This document shows, piece by piece, positions 38,910-51,478 of a stretch of DNA of 64,000 bases. Within the stretch, counting starts at the first letter, position 1; each line of letters begins with the position of its first letter. The notes below the pieces were generated by a model. It worked only from the letters and a program-made list of their open reading frames with translations, did no database searches and had not been told where the DNA came from. The stretch spans positions 49,521,501 to 49,585,500 of the forward strand of contig NC_090990.1 in assembly GCF_041146395.1 (NCBI RefSeq), in the 5' to 3' direction. This stretch comes from Eulemur rufifrons (lineage: Eukaryota; Chordata; Mammalia; Primates; Lemuridae). The position numbers were made by a program, and so were the translations under genes.

Positions 38910-39690
38910 GGCCTCAAGGGAATTATAATCTGCCATGGAGGATTTGTAAACAGTCCCTGTTCAACAAGAAGAGTAAAATGTCAGGTAAAGGTACAAGGCC
39001 ACAGAGTATGATTGCACAAACTATGACCTGCATAGGGAGGGCGGGGGGAATCCTGGCTGGAGGGTGTGGGGGGCCTGCAGTCCAGCCCTGGTTCTGTCCA
39101 CCATGCTGTATTTGTTGACACACAGCTGAGTGTACCTGGAGAAACAGCATCTTCTAGAACTGTGTACATAGGCACAACATGGTTACTTAGCTTGGTGTCC
39201 ACAGGGCTATCTCTGCCCAAAGGGAATGTGTCTTTCTGGTCTGTAGTACAGAGACACCGTATGGACTGTCTTCAGCCCAGGGACTGGTGGATTACAGCAG
39301 AGATTATTACTCTGAAGGTAAGAGAAGAGGAAATGATCAGGGAAAGCTTTTTATAGGTGAAGCTCGGAGGCCTTGGAGAATAAAAGTGATTTTAGTAAGT
39401 GGGGAATGGGAGACTGAATCAATGTATGTGAGGTGGGAAAATGCACGGCTGTGAGGTGGTTGGTACACGTAGTACTTGAAGGGTGGTTCTTCCAGCCAAC
39501 TTTTCCTAGCCCTTCAAAAGCCCACCTCAAGGCCAAGAAGCTTTCCTTGGACCTGAGGTCAGATTGGGATGTCCACCTCTGTGTTCTGTCCTCTTTCCTC
39601 CATGAATCTGTAGACTGCTTGAGGGAAGGGACCACAGTCTCACTTAACTCTGTGCCTGGCACAGACAAGGGGTCAGAAGTTAGGCGGTAA
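38910..39690. mobile_element. L2 pieces
   Basis: 38910-39010 reverse ('ggcctcaagggaattataat') and 39545-39690 forward ('actgcttgagggaagggacc', 'aactctgtgcctggcacaga') look like L2 ends. The DNA between is unassigned. Confidence 0.5.
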
Positions 39691-39754
39691 AGGAACTATG
39701 GTGGGAAGTGAGGTTTGAGAAGGTGAGGTTTGATCCAGGCCAGATCAGAGAGAC

Positions 39755-40246
<492 letters not shown>

Positions 40247-40589
40247 TAGTTAGGAGGTACAGGATTGCAGGGTGCCTGTGGTTTGGTAGGAAGCAGCTAC
40301 ACTGATACACTTGCTATAAGTTTTTCATTTATTTAGTCATAGATACAAGTGCCTAATGGAAGCAAGGTGGTTACTCAGAGCAGGACCAGCTATTTCCTCA
40401 CAGAGCATATTATCACCAGTAATACTCTCTGAATTCGCAAAGAAGCTCAGTTCTTACTATGTTCTTGTCCATTTTATACAGGTGCTCACCATTCCAGAAG
40501 CATGTACACTAACATCCAAAGGGTTCTGTTCAAGGAAATGCTCACAAACATTGACAGACAGTGTAGTATAGGGTTTAAGAAAATGAACT

Positions 40590-40790
40590 CTGCTGGGTGC
40601 GATGGCACACATCTGTAGTCCCACCTACTCACCTGTAGTCCCAGCTACTCCGAAGGCTGAAGGCAGAGGATCACTTGAGGCCAGGAGTTCAAGGCCGAAG
40701 TGCACTATGATCACAACTGTGACTAGCTACTGCACTCCAACCTGGGCAACATGGCAAAGTCCTGTGTCTTAAAAAAAAAAAAAAAAAAAA
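40590..40790 (+). mobile_element. 7SL-derived monomer (FLAM-like) with internal duplication
   Basis: A single-arm element (gctgggtgcgatggcacaca to a 20-A tail). The block cctgtagtcccagctactc occurs twice in tandem (about 40611-40630 and 40632-40650, the first copy diverged). The later part, aagtgcactatgatcacaac then tgtgactagctactgcactc, is 7SL/FLAM-like. Confidence 0.65.
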
Positions 40791-40794
40791 GACT

Positions 40795-41272
40795 CTGGTG
40801 CCAACCTGCTTTAGTTTGAGTCCAGGCTCTGCCAGTCATTAACTGAATTACTTTGGGCAAGATACTTACCCTCTGTGTGTTTCAGTTTCCTTATCTAAGA
40901 AATGGGGAAAATAGTAGCACTGACTTCCTAGGTATTTGTGAGGATTAAAGGAGTGCATGTATATAAACTACCTAGAACAACCCTTGACACACACAGGAGC
41001 AAGCACTTATTGTCTCCATGACCTTGAATGAACTTTGCAAAGAGGCATCATTCAACTCCTGTACAAATATTAATCACGTGCAGCTTTCAAAACAACCCTA
41101 GGTGGTATTATTCCCATTTTATAGATGAGGAAACTGGGGCACAAACTTGACTGAGGCAAAATGTACATGGTGACCAAGTCTTACAGCCTTTAAGTGGCAG
41201 TGCCAGGACTTGAACCCAAGTCTGGCTCTAAAGTATATGTTCTTGACCATTACACTGGATTCAGATAAGTGT
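40795..41272. mobile_element. MIR pair in opposite orientations
   Basis: 40795-41010 is a plus MIR ('tgagtccaggctctgccagt', 'agtttccttatctaagaaat'). 41055-41272 is a minus MIR ('ttttatagatgaggaaactg', 'aagtggcagtgccaggactt'). Together they form a diverged inverted pair about 50 bp apart. Confidence 0.78.
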
Positions 41273-41296
41273 CAAGGTGTGATTTAAAACTGTGTA

Positions 41297-41583
41297 TTTT
41301 TTTTTTTTTTTGAGACAGACTCTTGCTCTGTCACCTGCTCGAGTGCCATGGTATCAGCCTAGCTCGTAGCAACCTCAAACTCCTGGGTTCAAGCGATCCT
41401 CCTGCCTCAGCCTCCCAAGGAGCTGGGACTATAGGCCTGCACCACTATGCCCGGCTAATTTTTCTATTTTTAGTAGAGACAGGGTCTTGCTCTTGCTCAG
41501 GCTGGTCTCTAACTCCTGAGCTCAAGCAATCCTCCCGCCTCCCAGAGTGCTAGGATTACAGGCATGAGCCACTGCGCCCAGCT
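41297..41583 (-). mobile_element. Alu SINE
   Basis: A reverse Alu from a 15-T run to gccactgcgcccagc. The flanks taaaactgtgtat / taaaactgtat indicate a duplication with a small indel. Confidence 0.92.
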
Positions 41584-41955
41584 TAAAACTGTATTCTTGG
41601 TGTGAAGGAAAAGAAAGCCTGATTTTGAGCAAAGGACATTAGAAGGGTCGATGTTGGACATCTGAAATTAGTCATTTATGTGCCAAGTGCCTTACATTTA
41701 GGAATTTCTTTGATAATTTCTGCTTTTAAAGGACTTTGACATCTATCTTTTTTAACAAAGATTTTTTAAAGCTTATTTTCTTACTAGAAGAGATTCATCG
41801 AAGTGATATCAAAGATGTACAGTTTATGGAAGTTTTTTGAACTTTGTTTTTTTTTTTCCAGGTAAGTACTTCAGTGGCAAAATATTTTTACAAGTGGGGA
41901 GATAAAAAACTTGTAGTTTGCAGAATCACAAAGCTACAGTTCATTTTTGACCAGG

Positions 41956-41958
<3 letters not shown>

Positions 41959-41995
<37 letters not shown>

Positions 41996-42009
41996 TTTGT
42001 GTGTGTGCG
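41959..42009. repeat. (TG)n microsatellite
   Basis: A run of about 15 TG units followed by interrupted TG repeats. It gives spurious Cys-Val open frames. Confidence 0.95.
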
Positions 42010-42349
42010 TTGGTGTTCTCAGTGATGTTTTGGAGAAGGGATGATACTGGGGTGAGCAAGGTTTCTCCTAGTTCTGCTCTTCACGCCCAGTCTGACACAT
42101 TCAGGGTAGGGCAGCCTTATAAGGGAGTCAGGCTCTTTTATAGGGGTCTTCCACTCTCAGCATTTTCTGGTTTGAACAAAGAAAAGAACATTGAGCAATT
42201 ATCTGTTTCTGGTGACTTAGGCATCTTGGGAATTTGCTGCTTTGTGAACATTTGTACAGCTTTGTCTTCTGTATCCAGTTTGCCCTCACTTTATAGGCAA
42301 TTAGAACAAAAAAGGATATGGGTGTGTGGGGGTGTGTGTTTTAAAGGAT

Positions 42350-42580
42350 AACGATTGTGTATCTACCACCCAGCCTAAGAAGTAGAACATTACCTCAATA
42401 TATAGTCTCAGTACATTCGTTTTTCATTAACGCCACCCCCACCATTATCGTGCATTGTATGGTAATTATTTTCTTGCTTTACCATACTTTTGTCATATGT
42501 GTGCAGTGCTTAATGTTATATTGTTTAATTTTGTCTGTTTTAGACTTTTATATAAATGGGCTGATTCATTAGGCAAAACC
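42350..42580 (-). mobile_element. Probable old L1 3' UTR fragment
   Basis: The segments aagaagtagaacattacctc, ctttaccatacttttgtcat and 'tttatataaatgggctgattca' follow the order of an L1M 3' UTR on the minus strand, heavily diverged. Confidence 0.5.
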
Positions 42581-42739
42581 CCCATAGAATTAAGCATTCA
42601 TTATTTTTATTTTGGGGTTATGCCAAGTAAAAGATAGGAAAGCATTGACTTTGTTTTGAAATAGGTCGACATGTCAGGTGTCTGATGCCTGGCTAAGCTG
42701 TCAGAAACAGATCAATCAGATAACTTCTGAGGCTCCCCT

Positions 42740-42830
42740 CATAGTTACCTGTCCCTGATACCTAGGGAAATGTGCCATCGCCTGGTACACAGTAGTTGCT
42801 CAGTAAATATTTTTGAATGAATGACTTAAT
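42740..42830 (+). mobile_element. L2 LINE 3' end
   Basis: 'catcgcctggtacacagtag' and 'ctcagtaaatatttttgaat' are the L2 terminus. Confidence 0.7.
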
Positions 42831-42925
42831 TATAATAGCAAGGCCAGTGAACTGTACTTATCATGAAAACATCCATATAGTTGTTAGGTAGAAGTCCTGA
42901 CTGGGAAAAGAATCCCCGTATAAAT

Positions 42926-43150
42926 TCTCTTTTCTTTTCTTTTTCTTTTTGGAAACAGCGTCTTGCTTTGTTGCCTGGGCATGAGGACAGTGGCATCACC
43001 GTAGCTCATAGCAACCTCAAACTTCTGGGCTCAAGCAATCCTCCTGCCCCAGCCTCCTGAGTAGCTGGAACTAAAGGCACATGCCACCACATCTGGCTAA
43101 TTTTTTTTTATTTTTTATAAAGACAAGATCTTACTATATTGCTCAGGCTG
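42926..43150 (-). mobile_element. Alu SINE, incomplete
   Basis: A reverse Alu beginning with a (CTTTT)-rich tail. It ends early at attgctcaggctgcc, so about 70 bp of the 5' arm is missing. Confidence 0.85.
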
Positions 43151-43289
43151 CCAATGCAGATTCTTAATCTAGCATACAGAGTGATAGTTGAAGTATTTAT
43201 AGATAGATCTGGTTGTTTTGTTATGAGTAGCTACCAGTGTTAAAAAATGATCCAGTTAGCCCTGGTCCTCCAGGGAATGAATGGAGTTG

Positions 43290-43800
43290 GAAGGAAAATG
43301 GTCAGTCTTCACATGCGTATTGAACATCTGCTTTGTATCAGACACTGTTCACCGTGCTTTCCAGACAGTGATGTATCAGGCAGACATGATTCTCTGTTGT
43401 ATGATAGGGAAGACTGGCATGAAAAATGACAATACAGATGTGATGAGTGCCGCAAGGTGGGAGGACAGGATGCCATGGGAGCATGTGGGGCGCGGTGCTG
43501 ACCTCATCTGGGGAAGTTGGGAGGGAAGAAAGGCCCTGGGGCTGGAGAGTAGAAATGGGGTGGGGCGGAGCATAGCACATGGATAAAGAGAGAAAAGCTA
43601 TGAGGCTGCTGGTGTAGCCAGCGCCAGATCTTGGAGGGACTTGGACGCTGCTGAATGGGCAGTGGAACCCTGTTGAAGCATTTTAAGCAGGGGTGCTGCA
43701 CAATCAGATGTGAGAGTCGGACCGTTCTGACTGCAGGGTGGAAAACAGTGGCATGAGTTGTGGAAAAGGGAGGGCGGGTAGCATTAGGAGGGAGCTACTG
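43290..43800 (-). mobile_element. L2 fragment
   Basis: 'gaacatctgctttgtatcag', 'gccagatcttggagggactt', 'tgaagcattttaagcagggg' and 'cagatgtgagagtcggaccg' follow the reverse L2 order. Confidence 0.6.
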
Positions 43801-44534
43801 AATATTAAATCCTATCTTTTGAAGCCTGGCCTTAAAGGGGAAAAAATCGGTTTGAGATTTATGCCAGAGGCAAAATGACATTTAGAATTTAGCCTAGTAA
43901 TGAACCCTCTGTTTGCTGTGTCTTTTCCAAGGTTAAACTGAAGATTAAATGGAGAGTCCTTCTTGGGTAAAACCACTCACTTCCATCTCCACACATGTCA
44001 TGGATTGTTTGTGTGCATTGCTTCAGTGTTTGCTGAAAATTTGTGCCAGATCCTAAAAGTTATCATTTAAAGAATTTAATTTGATTGACCTAGATATAAG
44101 GCAGGTGTTTTGTTTGAACAAATCTGAATCATTTTAGGAGCAGGCCCTAAGTGTTTTCTTCTGTGGGGCTGCTCACCTTTTGTATGTTGGACTTGCCCAG
44201 AAGAACTCTGGCTTCTTTCACGAACTGTGCCTGATGTCCCCATGTGCTCCCATGGTTTCACAAGGAACCCCCACATCTATCTCTAGTTTGTCTTCCCTCC
44301 TCAGCTCTCAATTTGTATTTCGGACTAGCTACTAACTATCTCCCCTTCCTTCCTTCAGTAGTGTCAGGGATTCAGCCTTGCCATGAATGGCATTTCTGTC
44401 CTGCTGGTTGCTCAGGTTAGAAACTTTGAGGTTGTCCTTGACTTCTCTCCTCCTCTGTCCCTTACTCCACGTGCAGATTGTTCACACCTAAGCTGTTTTT
44501 ACATCTACAATATCTTTCCTATTTATTCTGCCAC

Positions 44535-44860
44535 AATTAGTGGCAAAAAAAAACCCAAAACACATAACATTTACCACCCTACCTGTTTCTAAGTATACAG
44601 TTCAGTAGTGTTAATTGTATTTACATTGTTGTGCAGCCAATCTCCAGACCTTTTTCATCTTGTACAGCTGAAACTTGATACTCACTAAACTAGACTCCCA
44701 CTTTCCCCTTCCCTCCAGCTTCTGGCAACCACCATTCCACTTTCTGTTTCTGTGAGTTTGACTACTCTTTAGCCCTCATGTAAGTGGAATCATGTAATAA
44801 TATTTGGTTTTTTGTGACTGGCCTTATATTAGTAAGCACACACTTTTTAAAATAACTATT
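44535..44860 (-). mobile_element. Old L1 (L1M) 3' UTR fragment
   Basis: Antisense L1M pieces: acagttcagtagtgttaat, tcttgtacagctgaaacttg, ttctggcaaccaccattcca and aatcatgtaataatatttgg. It is homologous to the 23870 fragment but a different insertion. Confidence 0.75.
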
Positions 44861-44879
44861 TCTTCATGGGTCTGTTCGA

Positions 44880-44967
44880 CTCCTCTCTCATTAGGGAGCT
44901 TCCCGAGAGTACTTTTATATTTGTATCTTTAGTGCCTTGTATGGTGCCTGGCATATAGTAGATGTGC
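44880..44967 (+). mobile_element. L2 3' end, interrupted by the young L1
   Basis: 'ttgtatctttagtgccttgt' and 'atggtgcctggcatatagta' end where the 44979 L1 insertion begins. Confidence 0.65.
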
Positions 44968-44978
44968 AGAAAACAGAA

Positions 44979-45387
44979 CAACCCAAGTGCCCATCAATAC
45001 ATAAGTGGATTAATAAACTATGGTATATGTAAACCATGTGTATGTCTACTCAGCCATAAAAAATGGTGAATTAATACCTCTTGTATTAACCCGGATGGAG
45101 CTGGAGCCCATTCTTTCAAGTGAAGTGTGACAAGAATGGAAAAACAAACGCCACATGTACTCACCATTAAATTGGAACTGATCGATCAACACTTATGGGC
45201 ACATATGGAAATAACATTCATCAGAAATCTAGCAGGTGGAGGGAGGGGAATGGGTAAATTCACACCTAAAAGGTGCAGTAACTGTGACTCAAAGTGTACA
45301 AAAGCAATTTGTGTAACCAAAATGTTTGTACCCCCATAATACTCTGAAATAAGATAACAGTAATAATGAAATTACAAAAACATAAAA
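44979..45387 (+). mobile_element. Young 5'-truncated L1, strepsirrhine-type 3' end
   Basis: This is the last part of L1 ORF2 and the 3' UTR: acccaagtgcccatcaatac, then atggagctggagcccattct, then gtttgtacccccataat and an A-rich tail. The insertion is bounded by a perfect 11-bp duplication, agaaaacagaa, at 44968-44978 and 45388-45398. The 3' terminus is of the kind I associate with lemur and galago L1s and not with human L1PA. It is inserted at the end of an L2 fragment. Confidence 0.8.
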
Positions 45388-45910
45388 AGAAAACAGAATT
45401 TTCACCTGTGGTTCTGAGTAATGGAGTGACTTTGGGGTCGAGGTGATGATCTGGAGTAACACGGAGCTCTCTCCTCGCGTGCTGGGCAGGGTCATCGCAC
45501 AGCAGATTGCTAGCATGTAGTTTTCCTTGTCTGTGCCACAAAATACACTTGTCCTTATGCTGGCACTTCCTGGGCTACTTATTGAAAAAGTATGTGAGAA
45601 AGGGAGAAACAAGACAAATATTGTAATGAAATAAAAAGACCTCACGTGACTTTGCTTAAAGTATTAGTAATTGAGGTTTGATACTGAGAGACTTCCATTC
45701 AAGTTGATGGATTTTACTGGACTAAACTCGATTATCTTGAGGTCTTAATCGCCACCTCCATTAAAATAAATCTTTTTGTCTCCAATGTCAAGAAATTGAG
45801 AGCCTGATTAGCTTTCTATAACTCTGGACTAGTACTTTAGGGATAACTCTTTGGTAGTCAAAAGTGCATTAGGTGACAGATTCAGTGTTTGACTAAACAC
45901 TTTCATTTAG

Positions 45911-46254
<344 letters not shown>

Positions 46255-46389
46255 CTATTTGCATGGGACTTTATTGGTAATGTAAGAGCCTCTGTAACTT
46301 AATTGTGATAACTACTGACTTTAATTTTTCTGTCTGACATGGAGTACAATTTTGCTGTTGAAAACTTTTGGTAGATTAGCACCCAATTC

Positions 46390-46485
46390 CAGTGTTTAGG
46401 CTCTAAGTTCTGGGACAAGCCTCATACCAGATTGGTATAGGGCCTGGCACATAGTAAATGCTTAATAAATATTAGCTGAATGAAT
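46390..46485 (+). mobile_element. L2/MIR 3' end
   Basis: 'gggcctggcacatagtaaat' and 'cttaataaatattagctgaa'. Confidence 0.65.
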
Positions 46486-46489
46486 ATTT

Positions 46490-47239
46490 GGTGAAGTTAG
46501 GGAGTACTTAAGCCAAAAAACTAACCATACTTTATATTCTCTAGTTCCCCGTCAGGGAGCAGTGCACCTTCCCCGCCCCCAATGTCATGACAGTAATCAG
46601 TCTAGTCTTTTACATTTTGGATCTTTATGGATTTATTTCTGTTTGGAAGTCATTCAGTCTGTGCAATGTTTAGCTGTCCTGTCCTGAGTGTCTAGGGTGG
46701 CTGTAGAATGGATTTTATGCCACACTATCTGTGTGTGTGTGCACGTGTGTGTGTATTCTCATGGTTTTTCTAAAGAAATATCATTTCCTTATTGGCTTTC
46801 CTACTTATTTAGAAAGAGATATTTTCTTTTTAACCAGTCTTAAGATAATTCACAATGTGAGTCCAACATCCTACCCCTTTGGCAGTTGACAGTGTTTTGG
46901 CATATTTGCTGCCCTGAGTACAATGATCTGTTTCAGTCTGTTAATGTGAATGTGGGCAATTTTAATGTGAAGGAATTGAAGCTAATAAAATGTCTTTTCC
47001 ATATCCTGGAAACATGAATTTTTTGGAGAGATGACCAACTTAATAGATAATCGTAAATTCTGTGTTATGTTCTAATTTTAAATTTGGTATTATCTTAAAT
47101 ACACAATTTAATAGGTAGTCTTAAATTCTAAAAATTTGTATATTATCTGAGCTTGTTAGAAGTTGAAAATGTATATTTCTCAAGGTTACCAAGATTATAT
47201 CCATTTGAATTTATATTTAGTAGTGATTGACTGGCTGTT
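46490..47239. other. Unassigned intronic stretch
   Basis: Contains a short TG-rich tract at 46731-46755. Otherwise nothing is recognised. Confidence 0.35.
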
Positions 47240-47254
47240 AAGATACGTTGCCAC

Positions 47255-47592
47255 GGCCGGGCGCGGTGGCTCACGCCTGTAATCCTAGCACTCTGGGAGG
47301 CCGAGGTGGGCAGATCATTTGAGCTCAGGAGTTCGAGACCAGCCTGAGCAAGAGCGAGACCCCCATCTCTACTAAAAATAGAAAGAAATTATATGGACAG
47401 CTAAAATATATATATAGAAAAAATTAGCTGGGCATGGTGGTGCATGCCTGTAGTCCCAGCAACTCGGGAGGCTGAGACAGGAGGATCCCTTGAGCTCAGG
47501 AGTTTGAGGTTGCTGTGAGCTAGGTTGATGCCACGGCACTCACTCTAGCCTGGGCAACAGAGTGAGACTCTGTCTCAAAAAAAAAGAAAAAA
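47255..47592 (+). mobile_element. Young lemur-type Alu (with linker insert), copy 2
   Basis: It starts ggccgggcgcggtggctcac and carries the same inserted segment (about 47380-47422: gaaagaaattatatggacag, then ctaaaatatatatatag). The 15-bp target-site duplication aagatacgttgccac (47240-47254 and 47593-47607) is perfect, so this is one of the youngest insertions in the window. Confidence 0.95.
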
Positions 47593-47607
47593 AAGATACG
47601 TTGCCAC

Positions 47608-48569
47608 AAAATTTATATTGTTGTAAAATAAGTGGAGCATTGATTGTCTTCTAATATATTTAACATAGTGATGATTCCATATATCTGTCATACACACACA
47701 TACATATAATGTTATAATATATACTGTTTTGTAATTTGACACTTCATCTTTCTCTTTCTGGAGAAAGTTTTCCTGTATGCGGCCTTAATCATTGGTGTTT
47801 GGTTTGATCTCATAAGTACATGATGGAATTATTTCTTGGGTGTGTTGTAAAGCTTAAAAAGGAATGCAAAGCTGTTAACCTGTTTTTGGCATGCTAAGGG
47901 TGCAAAAGCTGTGTAAGACAATGTATGTGTGTCCACAGCCTTTCTTTGGAAGGCTACCTGAGAAATTAGAGTAGGTATGTATTTTATCCAAACATGCTAG
48001 CACTGGCATTTAGTGATACTGCTTTCTCTTCCAAGCTAACTGACAAGGGCAGATGAAGGTGCAGTTTTCTGGAATGGGCCTCTGTCTTCTGATAAGATGT
48101 TTTATTTCCGTTTGCTATTGTGATGAAGTCTTCATTCAGATGCAGATACGTTAAGTTCATTTTGTTTTTGCTGTGGGTCTTTCTGGGTTTTTGTGGTAGA
48201 GATTGAGAGATGTGGTAGAAGTTTGATCTTGTATCAGGTTAGAGGACATGTTGCCTGTCCTGCTCCAGAGAGGAGCCAAGGCTGCCAAAAATAGCTGGAA
48301 AAGTATGCTGCACTTAGAGGTTTCTCTTAATTAGTAAATTGGAATAAGATGGCTCTGGAAGTCTTCCACAGAGTTATTTTAAACTTCGGGTTGCACAGCC
48401 TGTGTTGGATTAACTCAAGGCACTCTCTCAAGGGGCAGATGAAGGTCTTCCTCCATTGCTTCTGCTTTAGTTCATTCAGGCTTTCATCTTGTACTTGGAT
48501 TATTGTCACAGCCTCCTTTGCCTGTACCATGCTACTCACATCCAAATGTCACGTTGCCGTGGGCATGTG
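47608..48569. other. Unassigned intronic stretch
   Basis: No repeat family or exon recognised. Short opposing open frames at 48327-48570 mirror each other and look accidental. Confidence 0.35.
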
Positions 48570-48710
48570 ACCTGTGCAGTCACATAGGCCCTGCCTTATT
48601 TTAGTGCTCTGCTGTTGTCATACTGCAATTCTTAATTTTCCAATAAGGAGCTCCACATTTTCAATTTGCACTAGTCCCTACAATTTAAGTAGCTGGTCTT
48701 GGCGCTGGGA
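48570..48710. mobile_element. Ancient hAT-derived fragment
   Basis: The run 'cacataggccctgcctta', ttagtgctctgctgttgtca, 'ttaattttccaataaggagct' and 'tttgcactagtccctacaa' resembles old hAT (MER91/MER96-like) repeats. Ends are not resolved. Confidence 0.45.
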
Positions 48711-49133
48711 GTGGCATTTCTAAATCTATCTGTTAAAAAAAAAAATCCTTCAAAGTCCATACTCCTCATCTCGACTGTCTAACACCATCTCTCAATGGTG
48801 TGCTTTTCTTCAACTGTCACTGCTTGAAGTTCTTCAAGGTATCCCAAGTGGCCCCATGCCCCTGCCACATTTGCTCTTGTTATTTCCTTATTATTTCCCC
48901 TACCCAAACTGGTTCATGTTTTGAAATGCTGAAGAAATAAGATTGGGCTGTGAAACCTAACATGGCCATCTCAACTAGTCCTGATCGTACTTTGTTTGTC
49001 TCATACCTCCTTTGAAAAAGTTGCTATCTGGCAAGGTTGGGCCATATTTAGTTTTGCAATAATGGTTTTGTAATAACTCTCCAGGAAGATCATCTTGATT
49101 TTTGCCAGGGTAAAAGAAAATTCTTGACAAGGG

Positions 49134-49418
49134 TGTGGCTCACACCTGTAATCCCAGCTACTCAGGAGGCTGAGGCTGGAGGATTCCTTGAGGCCAGGAG
49201 TTGGAGACCAGCCTCAACAATACATTAAGACTCCATCTCTAAAAAAAAAAAAAGAAAAAAGAAATTGAAAAAAATTAGCTGGGTGTGGTGCCATGTGCCT
49301 GTAGTCCCAGCTACTTGGGGAGCTGAGGTGGGAGGATCACTTGAGTTAGGAGTTTGAGCGTGATCACACTATTGCCTCCATCCCAGGCACAAAACAAAAC
49401 CCCATCTCTTAAAAAAGA
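49134..49418 (+). mobile_element. Alu SINE
   Basis: A dimeric Alu with a shortened right arm (gagcgtgatcacactattgc) and an A-rich linker of over 30 bp. The flanking repeat aaagaaaatt is present on both sides. Confidence 0.85.
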
Positions 49419-49454
49419 AAGAAAGAAAATTGTTTATTATTTTTAGGGTGTTTA

Positions 49455-49650
49455 TTCTGGCAACACATTTTTCTGGGGCATCTAACACATGCCAGACTAT
49501 ATTCTAAGCACTGAGGATATGGCATTGAATAAAATAGTTTCATTTTTCTCTCATTGAAATAATATTCTAGTGGGGAGGCAAAAAGCGAATGAATAAGTAT
49601 ATCAGTGTATAATATTAAGATCTGAAGTTCTAGTAAACAATGCAAAGTAC
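49455..49650 (-). mobile_element. L2 fragment
   Basis: 'catctaacacatgccagact', 'gcactgaggatatggcattg' and 'attctagtggggaggcaaaa' are the reverse L2 3' end. Confidence 0.65.
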
Positions 49651-49879
49651 ACATCTTGGTTTCTCGCATTGGAAGATGTATATTTGTTGTTTATATCCAC
49701 CTTAAAGTTTGGTAGGTGGGACTAAGAACAGGGCTCTGGGCCTGGCCTAACCATTGCAGAGTAGGACAGCACCCAGCTTGTCTGTTACTCCCTCATCCTT
49801 TCTGATAGTGATTGTTTAGACATTGAACATGGATGCTATGCAGTTCTCATTACACGAGAGTACTGAAAGCATATGTTCA

Positions 49880-50392
49880 TGCAAACACTTGTACATGAAT
49901 ATTCACTGCATCATAATAGTGGAAAAGTTAGAGACAACCCAAATGTCCAGTAACTTATGTATGTATAAACAACATGTGGTATAGCCAGACAGTGGAATAT
50001 TATTCAGCCCTAGAAAGGAATGAAGAATTGATATGTGGTTAATTCAACATGAATGAACCTTGAAAACATTACGTTAAGTGAAAGAAACCGGACACAAAAG
50101 ACCACATTTTGTATGATCCCGTTTATAAGAAATGTCCAGAATAGGCAAATTTATAGAAACAGAAAGTAGATGAGTAGCTGCTGCAGGCTGGAGGAAGGGG
50201 AGAAGGGGGAGTGACTGCTAATGGGTACAGGTTTTTTTCCTAGGGTGATGAAAGTGTTACAAAATTAGGGAGTGGTGGTGATTTCACAACATTGAGAATA
50301 TGCTAAAAGCCACTGAGTTGTACATTTTAAAATGGCAAGTGTTATGGTATGTGAATTGTCTCAATTAAGCTGTCATAAACAAATATGGGTAT
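49880..50392 (+). mobile_element. Old L1 (L1M) 3' region
   Basis: Sense-strand L1M sequence: acccaaatgtccagtaactt, gtggaatattattcagccct, taagtgaaagaaaccggaca, then 'tgagttgtacattttaaaatgg'. It overlaps the end of ORF2 and the 3' UTR; no open frame remains. Confidence 0.85.
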
Positions 50393-50399
50393 TAACCGT

Positions 50400-50512
50400 C
50401 TGTCTGAAGGTGAGGATCTTATGAAGATTAAATGAAATAATGCATATAAAGTGCTTAAAGCTCAGTGCCTGGGATTTAGTGGGTACTCAGCTTAACGGTT
50501 GTTATTGTTGCT
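50400..50512 (+). mobile_element. MIR 3' half
   Basis: 'atgaagattaaatgaaataa', 'agtgcttaaagctcagtgcc' and 'tagtgggtactcagcttaac'. Confidence 0.7.
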
Positions 50513-50520
50513 CTTAATAA

Positions 50521-50770
50521 GGAGGATTGCTCGAGTTCAGGATTGCTGGAGTTTGACCAGCCTGAGCAAGAGCAAGTCCCCATCTTTACAAAAAATAGAA
50601 AAATTAGCCAGGCATTGTGGTGCGAGCATGTAGTCCCAGGTATTCAGGAGGCTGAGGCAGGAGGGTCACTTGAGCCCAGGAGTTTGAGGTTGCAGTGAGC
50701 TATTATGATGCCATTGCACTCTAGCCCCCGGTGACAGAGCCAGACCCTGTCTCCGCCCCGCCCCCCCAAA
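50521..50770 (+). mobile_element. Alu SINE, 5'-truncated
   Basis: It lacks the first 40-50 bp of the Alu and begins aggaggattgctcgagttca. The tail is unusual, going from ccctgtctccg to a C run (ccccgcccccccaaaaa). Confidence 0.85.
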
Positions 50771-50774
50771 AATT

Positions 50775-51478
50775 TTACATATGAGAAATTGTTATTTCAA
50801 ATTAAGATAGAAGTGGTTTTACTCTTGAAATTATTATTTTTTTAATTCTTTCTTTTATGAACTTGAGATTGCACTAATAATCCTAAGTTGCTTTTACAGC
50901 TATGTCAGCAAGGTGCCATCTGCTCATATTGAGGCTCATGAAAAGGAATAAACTTGCTATTTTGTATTATGCAGCATTTTTTTTTGAAGATCAGGGGAAC
51001 TTTTTTCTAGTCTCTATACGCCATGTGGTTGATCACATTTCCTTGTTACCATAAACTGTTGAGAAGTCCAATGCCAAATTTGTGGCTCACCTCTTGGAAA
51101 TATGCAGGACTTCTTTCTCAATCTTTTGAGTACTGTCCTCCCTCTTGGCTCCAACTGTATTTTCTACTCTTATTTTCTCTTGCCCATTTTATATATTTTC
51201 CCCTCTTTCTCTTCTTCCTTCCCAAGCCTTCCTTTGGCTGTGTATGTCAAGAGCTGCTTTTATAAGTCTTTGGAAGACAAATGGGTTAAATAAGCAACAG
51301 TGCTACCCTTATTGAAGCCTATATATTAAACACTAAAAATATCTGTCTACAACTACCTACAATTTTGCCCGATGCTAGGAAGGATGAGATAGAAGGCAAA
51401 ACTGTCAGAAAAGTTTGTAAGTTTTTTTTTTTTTTGAAGCTTTCTTGAGTGTTTTTCTTTTTCTTGTTTTTTTAACAG
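50775..51478. other. Repeat-free flank upstream of AK4 coding exon 2
   Basis: No interspersed repeat is recognised; pyrimidine-rich at 51100-51240. It ends in a T-rich tract (51422-51435 and 51453-51473) and the acceptor of the exon. Confidence 0.4.

Noticed and set aside
41844..42351. Open frames rich in Cys-Val
   Set aside because: They are translations of the (TG)n microsatellite at 41959-42009.
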